From an uncultured Mollicutes bacterium (GTDB taxonomy: Bacteria; Bacillota_I; Bacilli_A; RF39; UBA660): a stretch of DNA of 28,838 nucleotides. Location of the stretch: the NCBI GenBank assembly GCA_900543055.1, contig UQQI01000017.1:1-28838 (forward strand), given 5' to 3'. A program made the translations under genes and the position numbers. The notes under the pieces were generated by a model that was not told the DNA's origin, did not search any database, and saw nothing but the letters and a program-made list of their open reading frames with translations. This document shows positions 15,738 to 24,700 of the stretch, piece by piece (the stretch's first letter is position 1; each line of letters begins with the position of its first letter).

Positions 15738-16745
15738 ATGAAAGTACTAGTTACAGGTGGACTTGGATTCATAGGAAGTCACACAGTAGTTGAACTATTA
15801 AATGAAGGATACGAAGTAGTTGTTATTGATAATTTATCTAATGCAAGTATTGATGTAATTGATAAAATAAAAAAAATAACAGGCAAAGATATTATATTTT
15901 ATGAAGAAGATGTTTGTAATATTGAAGCATTAGAAAAAATATTTACAGAAAATCAAATAGATGCAGTTATTCACTTTGCTGGATTCAAAGCAGTAGGAGA
16001 AAGTGTTGCAAAACCAATCATGTATTATGAAAACAATTTAATTTCAACACTTCATTTATGTGAAGTAATGCAAAAATACAATTGCAAGAAATTAATCTTT
16101 TCCTCATCAGCAACAGTTTATGGTGACCCAGAAAAGTTACCATTAACAGAAGATTGCAAGGTTGGAGGAACAACCAATCCATATGGAACAAGTAAATTAA
16201 TGATTGAACAAATACTAAAAGATATTGTTGTATCAGATAGTGAGTTTACCCCAATCGTTTTAAGATATTTTAATCCAATTGGTGCTCACGAATCAGGTCT
16301 TATTGGTGAGAAACCAAATGGTATTCCTAACAACTTAATGCCTTATATTGCAAGAGTAGCATCAGGTGAGTTAGAAATACTTAGTGTATTTGGTGATGAT
16401 TATGCAACACCTGATGGAACAGGAGTGCGTGATTATATCCATGTAGTTGATTTGGCAAAAGGTCATATAAAAGCGTTAGAAAAGGCAGTAAAAACAAATG
16501 GGATTCATTACTATAACTTAGGAACAGGTGTTGGATATAGTGTACTAGATATGGTGAAAGCATTTGAAAAAGTTAACAATGTAAAAGTACCATATAAAAT
16601 AGTCGCAAGACGTCCAGGAGATATCGCTAGTTGTTATTCAGACGCATCACTTGCTCTAAAAGAATTAGGCTGGAAAGCAAACCTTGGAATAGAAGAAATG
16701 ATGAGAGATTCATATAACTTTATACTTAAACAAAACGAGAAATAA
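15738..16745 (+). CDS. galE: UDP-glucose 4-epimerase
   Basis: 335 residues, normal for GalE. It interconverts UDP-glucose and UDP-galactose with bound NAD. Motifs: the NAD site GGLGFIGSH (residues 7-15), DNLSNAS, FAGFKAVGESV, FSSSATVYGDP with the catalytic Ser/Thr region, the catalytic pair in NPYGTSK (YxxxK), and RYFNPIGAH. The ATG at 15738 follows GGAGG with good spacing; the in-frame extension back to 15705 lies inside the Nudix gene and is rejected. It is the last gene of the run from 11703 and ends in a terminator. It would supply UDP-galactose for surface glycans, consistent with the broken glycosyltransferase elsewhere in the window. Confidence 0.96.
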   Translation: MKVLVTGGLGFIGSHTVVELLNEGYEVVVIDNLSNASIDVIDKIKKITGKDIIFYEEDVCNIEALEKIFTENQIDAVIHFAGFKAVGESVAKPIMYYENNLISTLHLCEVMQKYNCKKLIFSSSATVYGDPEKLPLTEDCKVGGTTNPYGTSKLMIEQILKDIVVSDSEFTPIVLRYFNPIGAHESGLIGEKPNGIPNNLMPYIARVASGELEILSVFGDDYATPDGTGVRDYIHVVDLAKGHIKALEKAVKTNGIHYYNLGTGVGYSVLDMVKAFEKVNNVKVPYKIVARRPGDIASCYSDASLALKELGWKANLGIEEMMRDSYNFILKQNEK

Positions 16746-16765
16746 TCCTAGTGATTATTTTTTTT
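16740..16765 (+). terminator. terminator after galE
   Basis: AAATAATC (16740-16747), loop CTAGT, GATTATTT (16753-16760), then T run to 16765. The galE stop is inside the stem. Confidence 0.88.
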
Positions 16766-16808
16766 ATGTAAATTTTTGTAAATTTACTATTTCTATTTAC
16801 AATGTTCC

Positions 16809-16837
16809 TTTAGAAAAAAATCTTCCTATGTTATAAT
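16809..16837 (+). promoter_or_regulatory. strong promoter ahead of unknown gene
   Basis: TTTAGA (16809-16814), 17-base spacer, TATAAT (16832-16837), with an extended TG at 16829-16830. It has the best overall promoter match seen in the window. Confidence 0.7.
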
Positions 16838-16876
16838 AAAACACGTTATCAAAAAAGTTGAAAGGGGAGGATTGAA

Positions 16877-17371
16877 ATGGAAAAAAATGAAAAGAAAAGA
16901 GAAAAGATAGTAGATTATAATAGATATTATTACATCCCAGTAACATCAAAATTTGTTGAGTATAAAGGAATACCATTTATTGAAATAACAGATAAAATTG
17001 ATCATGAATTAATAAAGAGAGAAAGTACAAGAATAGAACTTACATATGGTGAATATGCTATAAATGGAGTTGACAAAAATACTGAAAAATATATAGAAAA
17101 ATATAATATGGAAACATCAATGTTATATGATGCCCTAGGAATTGCAGAAAACTTAATATTAGTAGAAAACAATACAGGACTACACGAATTAGCAACAGGA
17201 TTACCAGTTACAACAGATAATACAATCTATTTAGAAATACAAGAAAAAACAGGAGAGCAAGTAGTTGATATTTTTGTTGAACATCCTGATTATGAAAATC
17301 TTGCTAAAAACTTCTTTGAAAGTTATAAGAAAGGCGAAAGTTACGTTAATAGTACAATAAAAAGTAAGTAA
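16877..17371 (+). CDS. conserved-looking cytosolic protein, unknown
   Basis: 164 residues, no membrane segment or signal peptide. A Lys-rich start is followed by a mixed alpha/beta domain (RYYYIPVTSKFVEYKGIPFI; then LGIAENLILVENNTGLHELA; then TIYLEIQEKTGEQVVDIFVE). No family recognised. AGGGGAGG is a near-perfect binding site, and with the strong promoter upstream this suggests high expression. No terminator was seen between it and trigger factor, which has its own promoter. Confidence 0.65.
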   Translation: MEKNEKKREKIVDYNRYYYIPVTSKFVEYKGIPFIEITDKIDHELIKRESTRIELTYGEYAINGVDKNTEKYIEKYNMETSMLYDALGIAENLILVENNTGLHELATGLPVTTDNTIYLEIQEKTGEQVVDIFVEHPDYENLAKNFFESYKKGESYVNSTIKSK

Positions 17372-17375
17372 ATTG

Positions 17376-17404
17376 TTGTTTTAAATAAAATTATCATGTA
17401 TAAT
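17376..17404 (+). promoter_or_regulatory. promoter of trigger factor gene
   Basis: TTGTTT (17376-17381), 17-base spacer, TATAAT (17399-17404), 22 bases before the start at 17426. Confidence 0.65.
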
Positions 17405-17425
17405 AAATGTCGTTGGAGGGATAAT

Positions 17426-18724
17426 ATGGCAAAAAAAGAAGAAACAAAAGAAATTAAAACTGAAAAAAAAGAAAATAAAAACAAACATGAAGTTACTGTA
17501 AAAATCGATGGTGACGCTTGGAAAAATGCTATAGATAAAGTATTTGCTAAAAAACAAAAGACTGTAAAAGTTGATGGATTTAGACAAGGTAAAGTACCAA
17601 GAAATATTTATGAAAAGAAATTTGGTAAAGAATCATTATATTTAGATGCAGCAGATGCAGTATTACAAGATGCATATGCAAAAGCAATGGATGATTCAAA
17701 ATTAGTACCAGTTGCACAACCAGAAGTTAATTTAAAAAATATTGGTGAAGAAGGAGTAGAATTTACTTTTAAAATTATTACTAAGCCAGAAGTTAAAGTT
17801 AACAAATACAAAGGATTAAATATTAAGCAAGAAGAAGTAAAAGTAACTGATGAAGAAATAAATCATGAACTTTCTCATTTATTAGAAAGATATACTGAAC
17901 TTGTAACAAAAGATGGAGAAGTTAAGAATGGTGATGTAGCAATTATTGACTTCGAAGGATTTAAAGATGGAGAAGCATTCGATGGTGGAAAGGGTGAAAA
18001 CTATTCATTAGAGATTGGTTCAAATACATTTATTCCAGGATTTGAAGAACAAGTTATTGGTATGAAAGCAGGAGACGAGAAAGATTTAAATGTAACTTTC
18101 CCTGAAGATTATGGAGCTAAAGACTTAGCAGGAGCTCCAGTTGTTTTCAAAGTTAAAGTAAATGAAGTAAAAGAAAAGAAAACTCGTGAATTAGATGAAG
18201 ATTTCTTTGAAGATTTAGGAATGGAAGGAATCGATTCTGAAGATAAATTAAAAGCAGAAATTAAAGAATCTATTAAAGCACAAAAAGAAATGGATGCTGA
18301 AAATAAATATGTAGATTCATTACTTGAAGGAGTTTCTAAAAATGTTGAAGTAGATATTCCAGAAGAAATGGTTAACGAAGAAGTTGATCGTTTGATGGGA
18401 AGATTTGCTGAACAGATGAAAATGCAAGGAATCTCTTTAGATTTATATTACCAATTTACTGGTTCTAATGAAGAACAATTAAGAAGTCAAATGGAAAAAG
18501 AAGCATTCAACAATGTTTTATATCGTTTAATGATTGAAGAAATTCAACAAATTGAAAAAATCGTTGTAAGTGATGAAGATGCTGAAAAAGAAGCTGAAGA
18601 ATTAGCTAAAAAATATCAAATGGATAAAGAAGACTTCTTAAATCAATTCGGTGGACTTGAAATGGTTAAATATGATTTAGAAGTTAGAAAAGTTATCGAA
18701 TTATTAAAAGAATTAAATAAATAA
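17426..18724 (+). CDS. tig: trigger factor, ribosome-associated chaperone
   Basis: 432 residues, normal length. It binds the ribosome exit tunnel and helps nascent chains fold. Domains in order: a Lys/Glu-rich N-terminal stretch (1-25), the ribosome-binding domain with GFRQGKVPRNIYEKKFG (about 52-68), an FKBP-type prolyl isomerase domain (about 165-250, with DFEGFKDGEAFDGG, IPGFEEQVIGMKAGDE and VTFPEDYG), and the helical C-terminal arms. ATG 17426 follows GGAGGG; an in-frame extension to 17396 overlaps the promoter and is rejected. The charged N-terminal stretch is slightly longer than in the Escherichia or Bacillus protein. It is monocistronic, with its own terminator. Confidence 0.97.
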   Translation: MAKKEETKEIKTEKKENKNKHEVTVKIDGDAWKNAIDKVFAKKQKTVKVDGFRQGKVPRNIYEKKFGKESLYLDAADAVLQDAYAKAMDDSKLVPVAQPEVNLKNIGEEGVEFTFKIITKPEVKVNKYKGLNIKQEEVKVTDEEINHELSHLLERYTELVTKDGEVKNGDVAIIDFEGFKDGEAFDGGKGENYSLEIGSNTFIPGFEEQVIGMKAGDEKDLNVTFPEDYGAKDLAGAPVVFKVKVNEVKEKKTRELDEDFFEDLGMEGIDSEDKLKAEIKESIKAQKEMDAENKYVDSLLEGVSKNVEVDIPEEMVNEEVDRLMGRFAEQMKMQGISLDLYYQFTGSNEEQLRSQMEKEAFNNVLYRLMIEEIQQIEKIVVSDEDAEKEAEELAKKYQMDKEDFLNQFGGLEMVKYDLEVRKVIELLKELNK

Positions 18725-18730
18725 TAAAAT

Positions 18731-18757
18731 AAGATGGTTAATTTAAGCCATCTTTTT
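18731..18757 (+). terminator. terminator after trigger factor
   Basis: AAGATGGTT (18731-18739) pairs with AGCCATCTT (18746-18754, one G-T), followed by T run to 18757. Confidence 0.85.
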
Positions 18758-18766
18758 CTTATGCAC

Positions 18767-18794
18767 AAAAAAAGTATTAGAAAATCTAATACTT
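18767..18794 (-). terminator. terminator of the ferredoxin gene
   Basis: AAGTATTAG (18772-18780) and CTAATACTT (18786-18794) form 9 perfect pairs; on the - strand the stem runs straight into a T run (complement of 18767-18773). Confidence 0.88.
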
Positions 18795-18823
18795 AATAAA
18801 TTCAATTATGCAGTTTCTTTTAA

Positions 18824-19021
18824 TTATTCAGAAGCAACTTCTTCAATTGCTGAAGTAGGACATGCATCCATTGCATCCTTAACATTTTGCTCTTCCTCAG
18901 CTGAAATTTCTTCTTTTACAACTTCAGATAATCCGTCTTCATTTATTTCAAAAACTTCTTCAGCATAAGCACAGCAAGCTCCACAGCCAATACATGCTTC
19001 TTGATTAACTTTAACTTTCAT
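18824..19021 (-). CDS. single-cluster [4Fe-4S] ferredoxin
   Basis: 65 residues, typical for small monocluster ferredoxins, which carry electrons in the cytosol. Cluster ligands are Cys10, Cys13 and Cys16 in CIGCGACC, and Cys54 in DACPTSAIE. An extra Cys17 is adjacent, and Ala20 stands where relatives often have a further Cys (CxxxCP). The protein is strongly acidic, as usual. GCGAGG on the - strand precedes the ATG at 19021. It lies alone between convergent and divergent neighbours with its own terminator. The partner enzyme is not in the window. Confidence 0.93.
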   Translation of the reverse strand: MKVKVNQEACIGCGACCAYAEEVFEINEDGLSEVVKEEISAEEEQNVKDAMDACPTSAIEEVASE

Positions 19022-19137
19022 TTTAATACCTCGCTTTCAAAAGTTATTATATCTAAAAAAATGAATAGAGTAAAGAGGTTATACTTTATTTTTAATTACT
19101 ATTATGATAATATTTTTTATGGAAACTAGGAGGAACT

Positions 19138-19584
19138 ATGATATATACAGATATGACTAAAAAAGCAATAAATATAATGTTTGAAGCACATAAAAATCAA
19201 AAAGATAAATCAAATACCCCATATGTATTTCACCCATGGTCAATAGCAGAAAAAATGACAAATGAAATAGAGACCACAACAGCATTACTGCATGATGTAG
19301 CAGAGGACTCAACAATTACAATAAAAGATTTAGAAAAAGAATTTCCAAAAGAAGTAATAGATGCTTTAAAACTATTAACACATGATGAAAATATAGGTTA
19401 CTATGAATATATAAAACAAATATCAACAAATGAGCTGGCAACAAAAGTAAAACTTCAAGATTTAAAACATAATTCAAATATAGATAGACTTAATAAAATA
19501 ACAAAAGAAGATGAAGAAAGAAATAAAAGATATAAAAAATGTATTGAATATTTAGAATTGAAGCAAAAGATGAATAATTTATAA
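19138..19584 (+). CDS. small HD-domain hydrolase, (p)ppGpp hydrolase-like
   Basis: 148 residues, matching the hydrolase half of RelA/SpoT and the stand-alone MESH1/SAH type. Motifs in order: HKNQKDKSNTPYVFHP (His18-Pro33, compare HxxQxRKxxxxPYxxHP), LLHDVAEDS (His52, Asp53, Glu56, Asp57), and VKLQDLKHNSNIDRL with Asp108. His32, His52, Asp53 and Asp108 would hold the metal, and Glu56-Asp57 fit the catalytic pair. No synthetase domain is attached. AGGAGG at 19128-19133 sets the start, and TATGAT (19103-19108) is a possible -10. It could degrade (p)ppGpp or another 3'-phosphorylated nucleotide; the stand-alone synthetase is at 8237. Confidence 0.8.
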   Translation: MIYTDMTKKAINIMFEAHKNQKDKSNTPYVFHPWSIAEKMTNEIETTTALLHDVAEDSTITIKDLEKEFPKEVIDALKLLTHDENIGYYEYIKQISTNELATKVKLQDLKHNSNIDRLNKITKEDEERNKRYKKCIEYLELKQKMNNL

Positions 19585-19645
19585 TCTCAATTGTAAAGAT
19601 ATTTGTAATTATCCATTTAAAAATGTAAAACGTCTTTTGTTTTAT

Positions 19646-19660
19646 TTCTTCCTATGATAA
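19646..19660 (+). promoter_or_regulatory. possible promoter with TTCTTCCTATG element
   Basis: TTCTTCCTATGATAA (19646-19660) contains a -10-like TATGAT (19653-19658). The TATAAT at 19664-19669 is too close to the ribosome binding site to be the -10 unless the mRNA is nearly leaderless. The same TCTTCCTATG word occurs at 16821-16830. Confidence 0.4.
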
Positions 19661-19684
19661 ACTTATAATAAGAGGGTGAATAGT

Positions 19685-20770
19685 ATGAGACGTATGGATA
19701 GATATAAAGATGAAACACCAGATAGACCTAATAGATATGAAAAAAATCAAGAACTTTATCAAGATATAGCAAGTAATACAAAATATACAAATATAACTGA
19801 TGTAACTAATTCCAATGCTTTTGAAATAAATGGTTTTAAAAATAAAGGTAGTTACACTTCTAGAGAGTCTTATCAGCAAATGAAAAAATATAAAAATGTA
19901 GAATCAGTACCAAGAATAAAAAAGGAATTAGATGACTTTAATTACCTTTATAAAATAGATGATAAAAAAGTTTATGATATAAATATTGTTTTAGAAGAAG
20001 CAAGAAAAAATAGACAAGAAAAAGACAAATTAGAAGAAAAAAGAAAATTAAAAAATACAAGTTATAATATATTAGCTGACTTAAATATAGAAGAATTAGA
20101 AAAATACAAGGCCGAAAAAATAAAAAAAATAATGACTCCAGAGGAAGAAGAATTTAGAGATTTAATTGATACAATAGCATCTAAAACATTAGCAGGTGAA
20201 ATTGATAAAGAAACAAGTGTCAATTTATTAAGTGATTTAATGGCAACTAGTGTAATGGATAAAGTAGAGGATGCAAATAGTTTAGGATATGATAATGAAT
20301 CATATGAAGATAAAGAGTCAAATAAAGAAGAAACAGAAGAGCAAGTAAGTAATGAAGAACAAAATATAGATGAAAAAGAAGAACTTGATAAAGTAAAAAA
20401 TATAATAGAAGAAAATAAAACATTAGAAGAAAAATTAGATTCTTACAAAGAACTTAAAGGACAAGAAACTGAAAAGATAAAATCAGATAGTATAGAAGAA
20501 AAAAAACAAGAAAAACAAAATGATAATTCAATATCTTTATCAGAAGATACATTAAAAGAAATAGAAAAAAGAAAAGATGAAGAACCTAAAACTTTATCGG
20601 GAGCAGATAAAGATTTTTATACTAGAAGTATGGACTTATCAGATGAAGACTTTGAAATGGATAATGAATTTAAAGAAAAAAGTATGCCAATAGCCTTAAA
20701 AATATTAATAGCAATTTTAGTAATAGCATTAATCGCAGTAGCAGCATATTTTATATATAAAAGAATGTAA
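19685..20770 (+). CDS. highly charged tail-anchored membrane protein, unknown
   Basis: 361 residues from ATG 19685, with GAGGGTGA upstream; an in-frame GTG at 19676 is part of that site and less likely. The protein is very rich in Lys, Glu, Asp and Asn. Long charged helices occur at about 95-160 and 200-310, with coiled-coil potential (LEEARKNRQEKDKLEEKRKL). One C-terminal membrane helix (about 335-356) ends in YKRM, placing the bulk in the cytosol. The segment TPEEEEFRDLIDTIASKTLA (about 150-169) looks folded. No family recognised. A terminator follows directly. Confidence 0.65.
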   Translation: MRRMDRYKDETPDRPNRYEKNQELYQDIASNTKYTNITDVTNSNAFEINGFKNKGSYTSRESYQQMKKYKNVESVPRIKKELDDFNYLYKIDDKKVYDINIVLEEARKNRQEKDKLEEKRKLKNTSYNILADLNIEELEKYKAEKIKKIMTPEEEEFRDLIDTIASKTLAGEIDKETSVNLLSDLMATSVMDKVEDANSLGYDNESYEDKESNKEETEEQVSNEEQNIDEKEELDKVKNIIEENKTLEEKLDSYKELKGQETEKIKSDSIEEKKQEKQNDNSISLSEDTLKEIEKRKDEEPKTLSGADKDFYTRSMDLSDEDFEMDNEFKEKSMPIALKILIAILVIALIAVAAYFIYKRM

Positions 20771-20776
20771 TAAAGG

Positions 20777-20806
20777 GAAAAAGTATTCAACTTTTTCTTT
20801 TTTTTT
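20777..20806 (+). terminator. terminator after tail-anchored protein gene
   Basis: GAAAAAGT (20777-20784), loop ATTCA, ACTTTTTC (20790-20797), followed by a T run to 20806. Confidence 0.82.
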
Positions 20807-20843
20807 GGTATCATAGTATATATAAATAGAAGTGGTGAAATAA

Positions 20844-21716
20844 ATGAATACAAATTTTGTAGTAAATGAATATGCACTCGTTTGGTATTTATTGTTTCAA
20901 GCATCAATATCAGAGCCAGTTTATAAAATTAAACAAAGATTATGGGATGCTTTTAAAGATAAATACAATAACATGTTTAATGATAAAATATTAATATTAG
21001 AAGATTATAAAAACTTTATCCCAAACGATGATACAATATACAATATATTTTTTGAAAGTAAAGAGTATCAAAAAATAAGAAAACAAGTAGAAAAATATAG
21101 ATTAGAAGTAATGCGTATTTGGGATAAAAATAAGAAAGTAACGCAAAAATTATATAGTAATATTATAAGAGAAAAAGTAGATGAATTTACTTTCTTTGTT
21201 GTGTCAAAAGAATTGAATATTATTGATAATCCTATTAAAGAAAAAGCAATAATAGGTATAGAAATAGATAAAAAGGACACAACAGAATACTTATTAAAAT
21301 TAAATATGGTTTTAGTTATGAATAGTATAAAAAAGTATAATGAAGAAGATAATGATTTTAAAAATGCTATTGTGGAACTAGCAATATTAAATGAATATGC
21401 TAGTAACTTAAATGATAGAAGTTGCTACTTAAATGGAACACCATCTCTAATGGAATTAAAAAGATGGATATATCCATATTGGTTAATGTATTTAGGAATT
21501 CCAAAAGATGAGTTGTTATCTAGGATGATGCGTGATAAAATAGCATTTGAACTTGATAACTATGCTTACGAAAAAGAATTAGTAAAAATGAATTTGGAAG
21601 AATTTATTGACTTCTGTATTAGAAATAAAAGATACATTATAAGAGAACAAAAAGTGACAAAACAAGAAATAAATAAATTTCAACAAATGGATGAAGTACC
21701 TGAAGAAATAATATAA
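20844..21716 (+). CDS. cytosolic helical protein upstream of polC, unknown
   Basis: 290 residues, largely alpha-helical by eye, no membrane segment. Aromatic-rich patches (EYALVWYLLFQASISEPVYK near the start; RWIYPYWLMYLGIPKDELLS at about 212-231) suggest a folded core. No family recognised. GTGGTGA precedes the ATG, and TATCAT at 20809-20814 may be the -10. The gap to polC is 21 bases with no terminator, so it is probably cotranscribed with the replicase gene. Confidence 0.65.
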   Translation: MNTNFVVNEYALVWYLLFQASISEPVYKIKQRLWDAFKDKYNNMFNDKILILEDYKNFIPNDDTIYNIFFESKEYQKIRKQVEKYRLEVMRIWDKNKKVTQKLYSNIIREKVDEFTFFVVSKELNIIDNPIKEKAIIGIEIDKKDTTEYLLKLNMVLVMNSIKKYNEEDNDFKNAIVELAILNEYASNLNDRSCYLNGTPSLMELKRWIYPYWLMYLGIPKDELLSRMMRDKIAFELDNYAYEKELVKMNLEEFIDFCIRNKRYIIREQKVTKQEINKFQQMDEVPEEII

Positions 21717-21737
21717 AATCAAGTAAGGGGGATAATT

Positions 21738-24700
21738 ATGGATGACAAAATAAAAATATTATTAGATAAAATAAATATTGATGAGACTTCTTATCAATAT
21801 TTTAATGATGCTAAAATTACTAAAATAAAAGTAAATTCTAAAACTAACAGTTGGAATATTTTTATTGATAAAGATGAATTACTACCAGTAGAAATACTAG
21901 AAGAATTAGAATCTAAAAAAATGTTGTTAGATGAATTAGCATCAAAAATAGAAATAATATTTAATATAAAAAATCCTAATATGGACACTTACTTAAGTTA
22001 TTATAAATACTTATTAAAAACATTAAAGGATGATTTAAAAGTACTTGAAATATATGAGGATGCTATGAAAATAGAAGATGATTTTTTAGTGCTTGTTGCA
22101 ACTAATGAAGTAGAAAAAGAAAGACTTTTAGGTGTTTTAGATAAAGTAATGAACTTTTATAAAAAACAAAGTTATAACTTTAATATAGATGTTGTAATGA
22201 GACATGAAGAAAATATATTAGAAGAAATTCAAAAAGATTTAAACAATGTAGAAATGCCAAAGTATGAGCAACCTACAAAAAAAGAGGAAACACCACAACC
22301 TGAAAAGAAACAATTTCGAAGAGAAGCAAAAGACCCCAATAGCGTAATCGGAAGAGGTATAAAAGAAGAACCAATAAAGATAAAAACATTAATAGGTGAA
22401 GACAATAATGTTGTAGTAGAGGCTAAAGTTTTTGGAACAGATTACTTTGAATCATCAAAAACAGATTTTAAAATAATCACTTTAAAAATAACAGATTTTT
22501 CAGATAGTATATATTGTAAAGTATTTGTAAGAGATGATGAAGAATATAAAAGACTTTGTAAAGAACTAAAAAGTGGTAATTGGTATAAGATAAGAGGGTA
22601 TACAAAAAATGATCAATTCGCTAAAGAACTTGTATTAAATGCCAGAGACATTATTAAAATAGAAAAAACAGAAGATACTATAAAAGATATAGCAGAAGAA
22701 AAAAGAGTTGAACTACATTGTCATACAAAGATGAGTCAAATGGATGGTGTAATAGATGAAACAGATGTTGTAAAACAAGCAATGAAGTTTGGTATGAAAG
22801 CTGTTGCTATAACAGATCACAATGGAGTACAAGGCTTTCCACATGTCTTTAGTATGGTAACAGATTATAATAAACATCTAAAAGAAGGAGAAGAACCATT
22901 TAAAGCCATTTATGGTTGTGAACTTTTAATGATAGACGACAACGTTGATATAGTAACACGACCAAATGATAAAGTTATGCTTGATCAAACTTACGTTGTA
23001 TTCGACTTTGAAACAACAGGTTTCAATGCCGGTGGATCTGACTCAATTATTGAAATCGGTGCAGTAAAAATAAAAGACGGTATGATAATTGAAAAATATG
23101 ATGAACTAATAAATCCAGGAAAACCACTTCCACAAAAAATAATCGATGTTACCAATATAACTGATGCCATGCTAGAAGGAAAAGATAATGAAGAAAACGC
23201 CGTAAGAAGATTTATTGAATGGTTTGGAGACTGTCCAATGGTTGCCCATAACGCTAAGTTTGACGTTTCTTTCCTAGAAATGGCTTATAGAAAATATAAC
23301 TTTGGAACATTTACAAATCCAGTAATAGATACATTAGAACTATCAAGGACTTTAGACAATACTTATGCAAGACATTCATTAAGTGCCCTAGTAAAAAGAT
23401 ATGAAGTACCATGGGATGAAAATGCTCACCATAGAGGTGACTATGATGCCGAAGGAACAGCCTTAGTATTTTACAAAATGTTAAAGAAATTATCTAATCG
23501 TAATATTGATATAATGACAGACTTAGATAAACTTGTAAGTAAAGAAGAAATACATAAATATGGTCGTGCTCATCACATAAACTTATTGGTAAAAAATAAA
23601 ACAGGCCTAAAAAATCTATTCAAGTTAGTATCGCTTGCAAACACTACATATTTATATAAAACACCAAGAATTTTAAGAAGCGTTGTAAACAAATACAGAG
23701 AAGGACTATTAGTTGGCAGTGGCTGTTACGAAAGTGAAGTGTTTACTCAAGCAAAATCAAAAAGTGATGATGAATTGTCAAATATTATAAGATTCTATGA
23801 TTATGTCGAAGTACAACCAATGGAATGCTATGACCACATGATTCAAACAGGAGACTTTGCAACAAAAGTAGAACTAGCAGCAAACATAGAAAAAGTAGTC
23901 AGAGTTACAGAAGAAGCTGGAAAAATAATAGTCGCAACTGGAGATGTACACCATTTAAAAAGAGAAGATAAAATTTATAGAGAAATTATAGTTAATCAAA
24001 AAGTTCCAGGCGGTGGACGACATCCATTAGCAAGAAATGGTATTAAAGAAATACCAAGCAATCATTTTAGAACTACAAACGAAATGTTAGATGACTTTAA
24101 ATTCTTAGGAGAAGATAAAGCTTATGAAATAGTAGTAAAAAACACAAATAAGATTGCAGATATGTGTGATATAGTTGAAGTAATTATAGATACCGGAGGA
24201 ATTCCATTCTCCCCAAGAGTAAAAAGTGATGATGGAAAAAGTTATCTAGATTGTCCAGTAGTAGTAACAGATCTTGTATATACAAAAGCAAAAGACTGGT
24301 ATGGAGAATCTCTTCCATATATGATAGAGGAACGAATCGCAACAGAACTTTATGGAGATATTGTATTTAAAATAATTAAAGAACGTCATGAAGATATTGA
24401 AGATAACAAAGAAGAATATGAAAAGATTATTCATAAAGAATTACATGATGAAATATTAAAAGGTTCAATAAACATAAAAGAAATGGTTACAGATTATGTA
24501 AAAAGAACATCAGAAGAAGAATTAGATGATAAAGCATTAGAAAAAAAAGTAAAGAAAACATTAGGTGGAGTAATAGGTGGAGGTTTCGACCCAATCTACT
24601 TAATTGCACAAAGACTTGTAAAACACTCAAATGATGAAGGATTCTTAGTTGGTTCGCGTGGTTCTGTAGGTTCATCATTTGTTGCAACCATGATGGGAAT

